A DNA stretch of 64,000 nt from the NCBI RefSeq assembly GCF_914271485.1, contig NZ_CAJZAG010000012.1, forward strand, positions 62,001-126,000, written 5' to 3'. The translations under genes were made by a program, and so were the position numbers. Below the pieces are notes generated by a model. That model did not search any database. It was not told the origin of the DNA and saw only the letters and a program-made list of their open reading frames with translations. Positions within the stretch are counted from its first letter, which is position 1. Each line of letters begins with the position of its first letter. Below are positions 14,487-23,034 of the stretch, one piece after another. Origin of the DNA: Cupriavidus pampae. GTDB lineage: Bacteria; Pseudomonadota; Gammaproteobacteria; Burkholderiales; Burkholderiaceae.

Positions 14487-15164
14487 TTAGAGAACCCGAC
14501 GCACGGCCTCTCGTAACTGCGCCGGAGTCACGTCAACATAAACGGCAACGTGATCCAAGTCCACGTGCCCTAGCAATGCTCGCACCGTCTCAATATCGGT
14601 ACCCTTCTCCACCAATCTCGTCGCGAAAGTCCGCCTACCAGAATGACTGGTGAAACCTTTCCCAAGGCCCAACCGGGAGTACAACTGTGTCACGTAGGCC
14701 TGCAGCCCGTCCGCTGCCCAGTAGGTCTTTGACACTCCAGATGCCGCCTCACGCCGCTTCGCCGCTAGCACGTACGGCTCGCCCCTTGGCGTTAGGACCA
14801 GTGGCGATGCAGGATCAAGTCCACGGTACTCTCGCGCTCTCAGGGTCATAGCTTCGTTGTGTATCCGCCATTGCAGGTAGCGATCCATAGCCGTCTGCAT
14901 TTGAACGTTGGACAGAAAGACGTTTCTCTGCCTGCCGCCCTTAGTAATCGCCGCGCGCAGGCTAACTTCTGCCCTCAGATTGCCCGCTCTATCAAGCACG
15001 TCTTCTACCCTAAGGCGTGCAATCTCGGACACCCTCATGCCGCACGTCAAACCGAGAAGCAATATCACGAGGTCGCGCTCCGGCCGCCTACTGCAGCCGG
15101 CAATAGACTGGATGATCGAGCTGATATCGGTTCGTGAAAGCGTTCTCGCGCGACGTGTCGCCAT
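14487..15164 (-). CDS. Tyrosine recombinase, catalytic domain only
   Basis: 225 residues; GGAGGAATGAG precedes the ATG. Active-site residues of the phage integrase / XerC family are present: Arg44 in CGMRVSE, Lys75, His174 and Arg177 in HSGRR, His200 in LLGH, Tyr209 in VAVYVDV. The usual N-terminal core-binding domain is absent, so the protein is shorter than typical integrases (about 300-400 residues). It could resolve plasmid multimers or move a cassette; no attachment site could be identified. Confidence 0.85.
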   Translation of the reverse strand: MATRRARTLSRTDISSIIQSIAGCSRRPERDLVILLLGLTCGMRVSEIARLRVEDVLDRAGNLRAEVSLRAAITKGGRQRNVFLSNVQMQTAMDRYLQWRIHNEAMTLRAREYRGLDPASPLVLTPRGEPYVLAAKRREAASGVSKTYWAADGLQAYVTQLYSRLGLGKGFTSHSGRRTFATRLVEKGTDIETVRALLGHVDLDHVAVYVDVTPAQLREAVRRVL

Positions 15165-15220
15165 CTCATTCCTCCCAGCCTCTTGTATTCTTTCGGCAAC
15201 AAAACCAATCTCGATCACTG

Positions 15221-15931
15221 ATGGAAACCGCCTCCGAGTACTTCGACCGCACCGAGTCCGCCATGAGGACGCTCTTTGACGGCATCAAGGGCTACACCAA
15301 GCTCTTGCACAAGCCGCTTGTCTACGTCGGCAGCGATTTCGCCCCGGACAGCCCTGCCTTCCTCGCGTGGCAGGCACAGAACCGGGAACAGATTCAGGCC
15401 ATGCTCGCGAACCATCGTGCGTTCTTCGCAGAGACGTTTGCGCTGTCGACCCTTTGCGGCGCCGTACTGCAGGTAGCCGCGAAGGCGATCGAGGTGTATT
15501 CGGCCAACACCGCCATTCCCGGCAGCGTGGCGCACATTGTCAAGACCGGAAACAAGACCGCCCGGCCCTTCTGTATTGGCCGCCAGATCAACGGCGTGCC
15601 CATGGGGCTGATCGTGTTCGCCGGGCGCAACCAGCACACGCACTACAACGAAGCCAAGCTGCATCCCGTCAACGTGGCTGTGTTCCGGGAGATTTCGCTA
15701 TTCGAGACCACCAGCACCGGGCATGAGCTGCGCGACCCGGCGTTCGACCTGCGCAATCCCAAGCTAGTCAGCTTTGCCGCCAACGTCACAGCCCTGCTCG
15801 GCTGGCGCAGCTACGACCAGTACATCGCCGACATGCGCGCGCTCCCGCTCGACCGTGCACCCGAGGCAGAAGAGGCTGCACCGGTTATTGAAGCGCCTCC
15901 GTCTGCCACCCCACAGACCGATCCGGCCTGA
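15221..15931 (+). CDS. Hypothetical protein, 236 residues
   Basis: Starts METASEYFDRTESAM, divergent from the recombinase with only 56 bp between the starts. Helical N-terminal half, a beta-rich core (GVPMGLIVFAGRNQHTHY), then an acidic Pro-rich tail. No signal or membrane segment. The close divergent arrangement suggests shared promoter DNA. Family unknown. Confidence 0.65.
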   Translation: METASEYFDRTESAMRTLFDGIKGYTKLLHKPLVYVGSDFAPDSPAFLAWQAQNREQIQAMLANHRAFFAETFALSTLCGAVLQVAAKAIEVYSANTAIPGSVAHIVKTGNKTARPFCIGRQINGVPMGLIVFAGRNQHTHYNEAKLHPVNVAVFREISLFETTSTGHELRDPAFDLRNPKLVSFAANVTALLGWRSYDQYIADMRALPLDRAPEAEEAAPVIEAPPSATPQTDPA

Positions 15932-16032
15932 ACGCGGATGGCCTCGGCAGCGCGCTGGCACCCGCACAGTCGAAGCGTCCGCGACACGGCACACCTGCCT
16001 GCGTCGGTTAGCGCCCGACGCCGTCCCCGGGG

Positions 16033-16764
16033 CTACTGGATGGCACGGACGACCGGCACGAGCTGCCCGTCGAGCGCGTCGATACCGGCGCGCAGGCACA
16101 CCCCGATCATCTCCAGCGTGTCCGGCAACGCGTCATAGCTGGGCCCAAAATTCAGGGTGAGGGATCCGTCTGCCTCGCGAATGAGTTCGTGATCGAGCGC
16201 CTTCAACGTGCTGTGCGCCGCGCCGCGCGAGAAGCCGCGATAGAGCGTCTGGTAGAGCTCCAGCAAGCCGGCGGCCTCGGCCGCCTCGTAGGTCGGGAAG
16301 TCGCGCGTCGCGCGGTCGCTTGCCAGCGCCTCCAGCTGCGCGCGCGTGGCGTCGCCGACGTGCTGCATGATGGTGGGCACCTTGAGCATGCCGCCGGCCT
16401 GCTTGCGGCGCTCGATCGCATCATGGTCTTCGAGGCGCAGGACGAGCTCCGGACGGCGCACCAGCGCCACCGCGTAGAACAGGCTCTCCACGGCCCCGCG
16501 CACGAGCGTCTGGGCTTCCGGCAGCATGCCGAACTCGGCCTGCAGTATGGCGCCCTGACAGGCGCGCAGGCACTTGACCCAGTAAGCGGTCGCGAACAGT
16601 GTGGGGGCACTCATGCCGGCGACTTCGGTCGCGCACAGCCGCGCCATGGCGCGCTCCGACTCGTGCTCGCAGCGCCGGAAGTCCTCGGCAAATTTCTGGC
16701 GCGCGAGCGCGCGCTGTTCGGCCATGGCCGGGGAGAGAAAGCCCTTGATCTGCAGGTCGTCCAT
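16033..16764 (-). CDS. DUF5677-like helical protein
   Basis: 243 residues, almost all helical. The segment LRACQGAILQAEFGMLPEA followed by TLVRGAVESLFYAVAL matches from memory the DUF5677 pattern (helix, G-x-x-x-E/A-A, then R-x-x-x-E). Members are found in mobile elements and defence islands; biochemical role unknown. AAGG lies upstream of the ATG. Copy G of the dyad lies in the gap upstream. Confidence 0.6.
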   Translation of the reverse strand: MDDLQIKGFLSPAMAEQRALARQKFAEDFRRCEHESERAMARLCATEVAGMSAPTLFATAYWVKCLRACQGAILQAEFGMLPEAQTLVRGAVESLFYAVALVRRPELVLRLEDHDAIERRKQAGGMLKVPTIMQHVGDATRAQLEALASDRATRDFPTYEAAEAAGLLELYQTLYRGFSRGAAHSTLKALDHELIREADGSLTLNFGPSYDALPDTLEMIGVCLRAGIDALDGQLVPVVRAIQ

Positions 16765-16912
16765 GCACAGCCTTGATCGTCAATGGAACGGCCATGCTAG
16801 CAGGGTTCAACTGGGCGACGCGGGCAAAAACACCGCCCGCGCGCCGTAGCAGCCGGCGCGATCCCATCCTGCCGGCTCCCTTGTCGATCGTTTCGGATCG
16901 GCGTGCGCCAGT

Positions 16913-16937
16913 CCCCGGAAAGATCGGTTGTTACGAG
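16913..16937. repeat. Intergenic dyad (copy G), minus orientation
   Basis: The minus strand reads CTCGTAA-N9-TTTCCGGG. Beyond the core it also shares CTGGCGCACG with copy D at 25835, so these two are alike over about 34 bp. Confidence 0.7.
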
Positions 16938-16961
16938 GCACCGGCGCAGCGGACGTCGGCG

Positions 16962-17605
16962 TTAAGCGTGGGGATCCTCCCACTCGGCGTCGGCCAGAGC
17001 GTCCAATGCCTCGGGGGACACCAGATGTTTGACGCCTTTGCGGGTCCATTCGGGATAGAAGCTCGGATAAAGCGGGTCCAGACTAGCCAGCAGCCCGCGA
17101 GACCGACTCGGCGCTGTGCCTTGGACCACTGACAGAATTGCGCGCCACGACTGGACAGCTTCTCCTCCGCCCACGGCATGCGTGGATCAATGCGCTGCCA
17201 GTTCGCGATGATCTCCGGGGCGTTGGCCCCAAAGTCAGCGATCAATGCCGCCTCGACCAGATCTTCCAGTGCAAAGGTAAAGGCTTGGTGCCGCTTGGTG
17301 CAATCAAAAAAAGCGAGCGCGGCGCGAAGCATCGAGCATTGCAGAAGGATGACTGGCCAGATGATCTCGACCCCAAAACTTGGCCCGATCTCGGGGTAAT
17401 GGGCCGGCGCCTTGAACTTGCGCCGCTGGCCTTCATACGCCTTGCGCAGGTCGTAGGCCAAGCCCAAGAACGGTCCGTCCTTGTCCTTGATGAGCACCGA
17501 CTTTTCGTTGACCTGATGGATGACCTCGTGCAGTGAGCACAAGGATTTGTAGTCTCCGCACAGCAGAATTCCTGCGTGATTCTTCAACAGGTCGTACATC
17601 AGCAT
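16962..17605 (-). pseudogene. DUF6904-like gene with a frameshift
   Basis: GGAGG precedes the ATG at 17605 (MLMYDLLKNHAGILL). The frame encodes a helical protein with LCGDYKSLCSLHEVIH and GLAYDLRKAYEGQRRK, which resembles from memory the DUF6904 family. Near 17105 the coding signal changes frame: the continuation GLLASLDPLYPSFYPEW ... EALDALADAEWED is in the next frame, ending at 16962, whereas the original frame turns to nonsense. A one-base indel around the AGTCGGTCTCGCGGG stretch, or a sequencing error, is the likely cause. Confidence 0.6.
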
Positions 17606-17940
17606 GGCGGCCTCCGTGTGGCACGGTTCCGGACAGAATTGCGGCCCTCAGGCCAGCTAAACGCGCCCAATGATTCTCATGGCATGCTCTCCGGGCGACT
17701 CGGCAGCGGCGCGACGTGGCCGCGCCTTCTCATGCTAGGCGATTTGGCGGGCCAAAGACGGGCATTGCGCCCGCACAGTACGTGCACTACACTTCTCAAC
17801 GGTGTTCGTCGCACGCCTTCCGCCCGCATCGGAAAAGCAGCCCCCAGCGACGTCGGTAGTACCCCCTTCATTGCCTTGGACAACCCCTCTGCAAGCGAAG
17901 GCCAAGCGGGCAGGTCGCTAATGCTTGCATGGGAGAACCC
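17606..17940. other. Gene-free stretch
   Basis: About 335 bases between two divergent genes. I see no convincing reading frame, dyad or terminator; it presumably holds the divergent promoters. GGGAG just before 17941 is the ribosome binding site of the next gene. Confidence 0.5.
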
Positions 17941-19362
17941 ATGGCGCTCAATTTGCCATTCGCATTTGTTTCTGCCGGTCTCGACGTCGGGCTTGGCTTT
18001 GACACCGCCCTTTACGAAGCCCGTCCCGACGAACTCGTCAACGATCTTCAGTCAAAACTGAAAGTTGCGGCCAAGCTCGTCTCGAAGGCCGGTGGTATTC
18101 CCCGCACCAAGTCCTACGATGCCTTGGCGCGCGCCGGCGGCTTCAGCCACTGGCATCACTTGTCAACGCACCTCGCAGGCGCGCAGGCGCCCGCCACCCC
18201 CGAATGGCTGGAGTCATTCATCCCGTTACTGCCTCTGATTGCCGTATTGCCGACGGAATCCGCCCCAAGCCGCGAACGACGTCAGGTATTGGAGGCATTC
18301 TGGCTGCATGTCGGGGACGAGGCCGGCGTCCCACATGACACAATCCTTGACGACGTCGGCGCGCGGATGCACGGCGAGCGCTCGTGGAATGGGCTGCTTT
18401 CCCGAACACCACTCGATGCCACCGGATGGCTTTACCGTTTCTCCACAGAGCCTGCGGATGGTAACGGCGCCTTCGTCTGGTCGGAAACCTGCGCGGCCCT
18501 CGTTGACGAGCTGGACGACCAATGGCAGGGCTACGAGAAATTCTCTCCCGAGGCCAAGAGCCGCGCGAGATCGTGGGTGGAGCAAGCTCTGGTGCGGCAA
18601 CCCGATTTTCTGGAGGGCGGCCTCGCCTTGGCGTGGATGCAGAAGTCCGAGGAGTCGTCGAAGGCTGCCGCGACGCTGAATACATATCTGCGCAAGGCTG
18701 AGGCTCTGATCCCCCAAGGCTTTAAGGGAACGATGTCGTGGTACGTGACCGAGAACCGATTCTATCTGCGTATGCTCCATCTCAGAATGACCTTGTATCG
18801 TGATGAGTTCGACATGAAGCGCTCCGCGACCATCGCCAAGAAGCTCCTGCGGCTCAATCCCAATGACAACCTTGGCGTACGGGACTGTCTGCCGCTGCTC
18901 CTGCTGAGTCTGGACGATTATCAAGGTGCGCTACGTGCCTGCAAGCGGCTTGAGGAGGAGCCGCATTTCCAATCGGCAGCCATTCGCGCTTTCGTGTTCT
19001 ATGCGAACGGCAATCTGACTGAGTTTCGCACCCAGCTACTCACCGCGCTGTTCACGTGGCCAATTTTGCGCGCCTTCTTGGAAGACTCCGACGATACGCT
19101 TGCCGAGGACGAAAGCGGAAGCCGTAGCGTGATTCCGGACTTCGAGATCTTTCAGGATTTTGCTTGGCCAGCGCTCAACACGGTACCGGGATTGCGTGAG
19201 GCGGCGTTGGCGGTAGTACGGGACAAACGGGTCGTCGCCGCTGAAGCGCAGTTGCTCACCATCTGGCAAGGTTTCCGACGCACCCGGGAAGGCAAGCCTG
19301 CCACCCATACGGGGGAGGAGTGGGACGCTGGCTGGCGGCGTCACGTCGCGGAACTGGCGTGA
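17941..19362 (+). CDS. TPR-like helical repeat protein, unknown
   Basis: 473 residues from MALNLPFAFVSAG; GGGAG lies five bases upstream, better than the ATG four codons earlier. A short N-terminal module (residues 45-75, with SYDALARAGGFSHWHHL) resembles small conserved motifs of plasmid-borne proteins. The rest is helical; residues about 255-370 look like tetratricopeptide repeats (AATLNTYLRKAEAL, LLRLNPNDN, DYQGALRACKRLEEE). TPRs mediate protein contacts; no catalytic motif is seen. Confidence 0.65.
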   Translation: MALNLPFAFVSAGLDVGLGFDTALYEARPDELVNDLQSKLKVAAKLVSKAGGIPRTKSYDALARAGGFSHWHHLSTHLAGAQAPATPEWLESFIPLLPLIAVLPTESAPSRERRQVLEAFWLHVGDEAGVPHDTILDDVGARMHGERSWNGLLSRTPLDATGWLYRFSTEPADGNGAFVWSETCAALVDELDDQWQGYEKFSPEAKSRARSWVEQALVRQPDFLEGGLALAWMQKSEESSKAAATLNTYLRKAEALIPQGFKGTMSWYVTENRFYLRMLHLRMTLYRDEFDMKRSATIAKKLLRLNPNDNLGVRDCLPLLLLSLDDYQGALRACKRLEEEPHFQSAAIRAFVFYANGNLTEFRTQLLTALFTWPILRAFLEDSDDTLAEDESGSRSVIPDFEIFQDFAWPALNTVPGLREAALAVVRDKRVVAAEAQLLTIWQGFRRTREGKPATHTGEEWDAGWRRHVAELA

Positions 19363-19365
19363 TCG

Positions 19366-19571
19366 CGCCGAGCGGTGGCCGCGCCGCGACGGCAAGTTCG
19401 GTCACTACACCATCGAGGAAAAGGGGCGCGGCCTGACGCCGTTTGCAGTCTATGGTTGGGGCACCTACCATCGACGGCGGCGGCGGCTATACGTGCGATA
19501 TCGAGCTGGAACAGCGCGACGACCCAACGACCGACAAGCATCGGTCGCACTTCCGAAAGGGCGGCAAGTAG
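19366..19571 (+). pseudogene. Remnant of a small plasmid gene
   Basis: Coding-like sequence without a start: one frame reads GKFGHYTIEEKGRGL then TPFAVYGWGTY, and a second frame then takes over (TIDGGGGYTCDIELEQRDD ... HFRKGGK, stop TAG). A frameshift lies near the Cys-Asp-Gly junction. The VYGWGTY stretch is reminiscent of small conserved plasmid proteins. Confidence 0.4.
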
Positions 19572-19580
19572 CGCCACCAC

Positions 19581-19606
19581 AAGCCGGGTTCCGACCCGGC
19601 TTTTTT
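19581..19606 (+). terminator. Intrinsic terminator
   Basis: AAGCCGGGT-TCCG-ACCCGGCTT stem-loop followed by a T-run. Ends the remnant / TPR transcript and insulates the toxin-antitoxin genes. Confidence 0.85.
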
Positions 19607-19640
19607 GTATGTGCAAATATTCCTTGCGCTGCGCAATAAA

Positions 19641-19650
19641 TGTACGTACA
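19641..19650. promoter_or_regulatory. Palindrome TGTACGTACA in brnTA promoter
   Basis: Perfect 10-bp palindrome 9 bp before the brnT start and overlapping a TACACT -10-like box. BrnA-type antitoxins repress their own operon, so this is the natural operator candidate. Confidence 0.55.
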
Positions 19651-19658
19651 CTTATTAC

Positions 19659-19928
19659 ATGCCGATCGAATTCGACCCCACCAAAGACCAAATCAACCGC
19701 GCCAAGCACGGCGTATCGCTGGCGCTGGCCGAATCGTTCGAAATGGAAGTGGCGCAGATTGTCACCGACACTCGCGAGAACTACGGCGAGACTCGGTACA
19801 TCGCCACCGGCCCGATTGGCGACCGCCTCTATGTCCTCGTTTTCACGATGCGAGGCGCCAATCTCCGCGCAATCAGCCTGCGCAAAGCTAACCGCCGTGA
19901 GGTAAATATCTATGTCGACCAAGCGTAA
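19659..19928 (+). CDS. brnT: BrnT-family ribonuclease toxin
   Basis: 89 residues from MPIEFDPTKDQ. The family signature is clear: FDPTKDQINRAKHGVSL, then the D-x-R-x-x-Y-G-E-x-R motif (TDTRENYGETRY), GDRLYVLVF, and the end motif RAISLRKANRREVNIY. BrnT toxins have a RelE-like fold, cleave RNA and stall translation. The stop overlaps the start of brnA, as usual for the pair. Confidence 0.85.
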   Translation: MPIEFDPTKDQINRAKHGVSLALAESFEMEVAQIVTDTRENYGETRYIATGPIGDRLYVLVFTMRGANLRAISLRKANRREVNIYVDQA

Positions 19929-20259
19929 ATTTCACATCCCGACCGACGCCGAAGACGCGGCGCTCACGCGGGCGGCAGAGTCGGACCCGGATAGCCCGCC
20001 CCTGACCGACGCTCAACTAAAGTCGATGCGCCCGGCCCGCGACGTGTTGCCCGAGCTGCTCGGCCGCGAGCGTGCTGACGCCCTCATGAAGCGGCGCGGC
20101 CGCCCTGCCCTGCCGGAATCCGAGCGCAAGGTGCCGCTGACCATGCGCGCCGATCGCGATGTAGTGGAAGCCTTCAAGGCCACGGGCGACGGTTGGCAAA
20201 CGCGCATGAACGATGCGCTGCGCGCCTACGCGAAGTCGCATCACTTGCTGCCGCGATAG
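19912..20259 (+). CDS. brnA: BrnA-family antitoxin
   Basis: 115 residues. C-terminal ribbon-helix-helix region (PLTMRADRDVVEAFKATG, then GWQTRMNDALRAYAKSH) as in BrnA antitoxins, with a longer charged N-terminal part (RPARDVLPELLG) that would contact the toxin. Overlaps brnT by 17 bp. Expected to neutralise BrnT and repress the operon, probably at the TGTACGTACA palindrome. Confidence 0.8.
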   Translation: MSTKRKFHIPTDAEDAALTRAAESDPDSPPLTDAQLKSMRPARDVLPELLGRERADALMKRRGRPALPESERKVPLTMRADRDVVEAFKATGDGWQTRMNDALRAYAKSHHLLPR

Positions 20260-20270
20260 AGGGGAGTCAC

Positions 20271-20468
20271 ATGCTCGCTTTCGAAGCCGTCATAAAACTC
20301 GCCCATGAGAAAGGCCGGGAACAGGGATTCACCGCACGCGCGGACCTGGATAAGTTTGCCGTGCTCTGGCTGGCGGAAGTCGTCGCCTCCCTCGTCACGA
20401 GGGAATTCACTGCCCCCCACTACAGCGAACAAATTCGCACCGCGATCGACGCCGGCGGCACAGTCTAA
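20271..20468 (+). CDS. 65-residue protein after brnTA
   Basis: GGGGAG sits five bases before MLAFEAVIK. Helical throughout (LDKFAVLWLAEVVASL). It lies 11 bp after brnA and before a terminator, so it is probably the third gene of that transcript. No family recognised. Confidence 0.55.
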   Translation: MLAFEAVIKLAHEKGREQGFTARADLDKFAVLWLAEVVASLVTREFTAPHYSEQIRTAIDAGGTV

Positions 20469-20497
20469 AAAACCATCGTTTCTATACACACTCGCAC

Positions 20498-20521
20498 GGG
20501 CCGCAATCGCGGCCCTTTTTT
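20498..20521 (+). terminator. Intrinsic terminator
   Basis: GGGCCGC-AATC-GCGGCCC followed by a run of six T. Ends the brnTA transcript. Confidence 0.85.
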
Positions 20522-20596
20522 CACTCCCAAAGTGTCTAACAACCATGTATAGTTTTCTATGTATCGAAAACGTTACGCTTGGAGTTTATAGACACC

Positions 20597-20831
20597 ATGA
20601 CTGAACGACCCTACAGTGACCACCTACGCCAAGCCGCGCAAGGGATGATACCCGCAGCACAGCGTGCTGGCCGGCCAGCCCATGAAGCAATTCCTTGACA
20701 GCTACGAAACGCGCGGCGAAGCCGAGACAGCCTATCCGGAGGCCAAGCCCGGCAGCGGATGGACGAATCCGCAGAACACCTTCGATCATCTCCCCGGCGA
20801 GAACGACTACGCACCCGGTGGCGCATACTGA
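20597..20831 (+). pseudogene. Decayed small plasmid gene
   Basis: An ATG with GGAG upstream starts MTERPYS, but the conserved-looking sequence is in the next frame: TTYAKPRKG, an in-frame TGA, then YPQHSVLAGQPMKQF and onward to FDHLPGENDYAPGGAY. So a frameshift plus a nonsense codon separate the start from the body. The last 49 codons could still be read from an internal ATG (MKQFLDSYETRG). It resembles small conserved proteins common on proteobacterial plasmids. Confidence 0.5.
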
Positions 20832-20837
20832 CTCACG

Positions 20838-20872
20838 GTACAAGGGGCCCGCACGGCCCCTTGTTTTGTTTC
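20838..20872 (+). terminator. Intrinsic terminator
   Basis: Stem ACAAGGGGCC/GGCCCCTTGT around CGCAC, followed by TTTGTTTCG. Directly after the decayed gene. Confidence 0.8.
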
Positions 20873-20940
20873 GTTTCGCAGACGACGGCGTTGGCTCGCC
20901 GGGTACGAGTGCGAAGCCCACGAAGAATGAAGTCGCACAG

Positions 20941-21360
20941 TCAGGCTGGCCCGGTGGTCCGGTTGTCCCCGTCCGAAGACGGGGTGCCGGGCGCCACGGT
21001 GTGGGCCGCCACCGCCGGCCCGCGCGCGCGCTCGGGCGCGGCCTGCGCCTGCTGCAGGGTGATCGCCCGCACCAGCCATGACTGCCGCACCTCGCGGTTC
21101 ATGAACGTGTCCCGCTCATAACCGGTCAGGCACATCGCATCCCCATCGATCCACAGCAATTCGGCGTCGAACAGGACGCCAAGCTCTTTCGGGTCCTGAT
21201 GGGGGGCACTCTTGAGCCACGCCTGCATGGAGTACCGGTGCGTATGCTGGTCCGGGCTCTGCCGCATGACCAGATTGCCCCGATACAACGTTTGCGCCCC
21301 CCACCAGCCTTTGTGCAGGACCCGCCCGTCCAGCCGCAATTTCATCACCTCCGCCCACAT
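20941..21360 (-). CDS. Hypothetical protein under a LexA box
   Basis: 139 residues (or 134 from an internal ATG after GGAGG). First ~100 residues form a compact alpha/beta domain (LDGRVLHKGWWGAQTLY, ELLWIDGDAMCLTGYERD); the tail is Pro/Thr/Gly-rich and disordered. A near-consensus LexA operator starts 17 bp upstream of the ATG, so expression on DNA damage is expected. Function unknown. Confidence 0.6.
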   Translation of the reverse strand: MWAEVMKLRLDGRVLHKGWWGAQTLYRGNLVMRQSPDQHTHRYSMQAWLKSAPHQDPKELGVLFDAELLWIDGDAMCLTGYERDTFMNREVRQSWLVRAITLQQAQAAPERARGPAVAAHTVAPGTPSSDGDNRTTGPA

Positions 21361-21376
21361 GCTCTTGCCCCAAACA

Positions 21377-21392
21377 CTGTATGTTTATACAG
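21377..21392. promoter_or_regulatory. LexA (SOS) box
   Basis: CTGT-ATGTTTAT-ACAG, with flanking A and TA extending the dyad to ACTGTAT-GTTT-ATACAGT. It fits the CTGT-N8-ACAG operator of beta- and gammaproteobacterial LexA closely. Confidence 0.8.
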
Positions 21393-21422
21393 TATAGCGA
21401 AGAGCGGCGTGGGTGCAGCGGA

Positions 21423-22736
21423 TCAGGCCGTGGGCGCGGGAGCCAACGGCGCCGACGCACTCGGCGCCGGAGGGTTCAGCCGGCTCTCCACCCGCTTGGC
21501 TTCATAGAGCGCCTTGTCATGCAGCTTCTGGAGCAGCTTCGCATGGGCCGGCGCCTGCTGCAGCAGTTCGGCCAGTACGTCGGGCAGTTTCGCCTGCACG
21601 CGCTGGGCCAGCGCCGTCATGACCTGCCGCGAACGCTTGGGCGGGCTCTGAATGTCACCGAAGAAGCGATCCCAGTGTTTGCCCAAAATCCAGTCGGGCC
21701 GATTCTCACCGCCGATCTTGAAGGCGAACCGCTGGCTCAAGTTCTCGTAGATGCGGGTATTGAGCATGTCGTAGAACGGAGACAGGCGCGGGCGTTGGTC
21801 GGCCGGATCGACGAGGATCGACAGGTTCTTGGCATGGCTGTCCATGTTGCCCGCAATCAGGTTGAACGCCACCCATTCAAGTAGGCGCGTGGCGTCCGGC
21901 ACCGGCGTCGCACTGTTGGCCCACACGTAGCGGTAGCAATCGGCAAACGTGGGCCCACCTTCGGCCTCGTACTTCTTCTTGGAATCAATGCCCAAGGCCT
22001 GACACAGGTCGTACTGGTGCAGCCGCTCCATCTGCCCCGCCTCGGCCTCCCGACGGTCATAGCGGGCGATCACGGCCGCGTCGAGCTCGGCATCGAAATA
22101 CACCTCAGGCACCTCCATGCCCACGGCGTGGGCCAGCCGCATCGTGAAGGCTTCGTTCACCGACGTGCCGGGCACGTCGGGCCGGTAGTTCACGGCAGGC
22201 TTGATGATGTGCGTGGACGGCGCATCGCCCATCGGGATCGACAGTTGCCCGTCGGGACCGATATGCACCGCCATCTTGTCCTGCGCGCCGGAGAGCGAGG
22301 ACAGCCCCGCGCCCTTGAGCGACAGCGGCACACCGCGCGACTCGCGGAACCAGCTGCGGATGTCGTCGCGGCTGACCGCCACATAGCGTGCCTGCGCGCC
22401 GGGCGCAACGCCCGGCGGGAGGATCGAGAAGGCCCCCGCCGTGTCGCCGCCCAGCTTCTCCAGCAGGCCCACGACGTTCTCCGGGGAGATATGCAGGGCT
22501 TGCCCCAGAAACTCGCGGATCGTGCCTTCGGGCAGCAGGTTCTCGAAGAACGCCTGCACCGGGTCGCCGTCGTAAAGCACGTTCTCCGTGCCCGGCGCCG
22601 GCACGGGCAAACGCGGCGACAGCGGCTGCCCACCCGCCGTGACCCACTCCGGGTCATACAGGAACGTCATCGAGCCATCCGCATCCGTCAGCGTGCCGAC
22701 GAGCACCTTGTCGCGATAGACCAGTAGCTGTTGCAT
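21423..22736 (-). CDS. hipA: HipA-family Ser/Thr kinase toxin
   Basis: 437 residues, the family length. Residues 1-100 form the N-subdomain; SGAQDK at 149-154 is the loop holding the autophosphorylated serine; K179 in THIIKP binds ATP; NMDSHAKN at 297-304 gives catalytic Asp299; FYDM gives Mg-binding Asp323. HipA kinases phosphorylate glutamyl-tRNA synthetase, triggering the stringent response and persistence. The last ~35 residues are a Pro/Ala-rich extension. Start is 2 bp after the hipB stop. A longer upstream frame is an artefact crossing hipB and the operators. Confidence 0.9.
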   Translation of the reverse strand: MQQLLVYRDKVLVGTLTDADGSMTFLYDPEWVTAGGQPLSPRLPVPAPGTENVLYDGDPVQAFFENLLPEGTIREFLGQALHISPENVVGLLEKLGGDTAGAFSILPPGVAPGAQARYVAVSRDDIRSWFRESRGVPLSLKGAGLSSLSGAQDKMAVHIGPDGQLSIPMGDAPSTHIIKPAVNYRPDVPGTSVNEAFTMRLAHAVGMEVPEVYFDAELDAAVIARYDRREAEAGQMERLHQYDLCQALGIDSKKKYEAEGGPTFADCYRYVWANSATPVPDATRLLEWVAFNLIAGNMDSHAKNLSILVDPADQRPRLSPFYDMLNTRIYENLSQRFAFKIGGENRPDWILGKHWDRFFGDIQSPPKRSRQVMTALAQRVQAKLPDVLAELLQQAPAHAKLLQKLHDKALYEAKRVESRLNPPAPSASAPLAPAPTA

Positions 22737-22738
22737 GC

Positions 22739-23017
22739 TCAGCGCTCCATCACGGCCAATCGTGCACCGAGCGTATCGAGCACCGCCAGAACCTTGTCGA
22801 GCTGCAGCGTGGGCTTGCCGCGCTCCAGATCCACGATGAACCGTTCGCCGGTTCCCGCCCATTCGGCCAGCGCCCCTTGCGTGAGGCCCTGTTGGTTGCG
22901 CAGGCGTTTCACGATATCGCCGAGGTCGGCGGTGATCGCCACCGTGCCGAGCACCGCCTTGCCGCTGGCTGGCTTGGACGCCGTGGTCGAGGGAAGAGAC
23001 TGGCTGCGTGGCAGCAT
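22739..23017 (-). CDS. hipB: HipB-like antitoxin, XRE-type HTH
   Basis: 92 residues from MLPRSQSLPS. An HTH_3 domain fills residues 30-90 (LTQGALAEWAGTGERFIVDLE is the recognition region), preceded by a flexible Ser/Thr-rich arm. It should neutralise HipA and bind the four TTCTTCCCG-type palindromes lying immediately upstream. Same order (antitoxin first) as the E. coli locus. Confidence 0.85.
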   Translation of the reverse strand: MLPRSQSLPSTTASKPASGKAVLGTVAITADLGDIVKRLRNQQGLTQGALAEWAGTGERFIVDLERGKPTLQLDKVLAVLDTLGARLAVMER

Positions 23018-23034
23018 GGCATGCTCCGAATGGT

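Noticed and set aside
16913..16937. Integron attC-like site suggested by GTTACGAGG
   Set aside because: The RYYYAAC/GTTRRRY core pairs and the variable stem of attC are absent, and the other copies do not fit.
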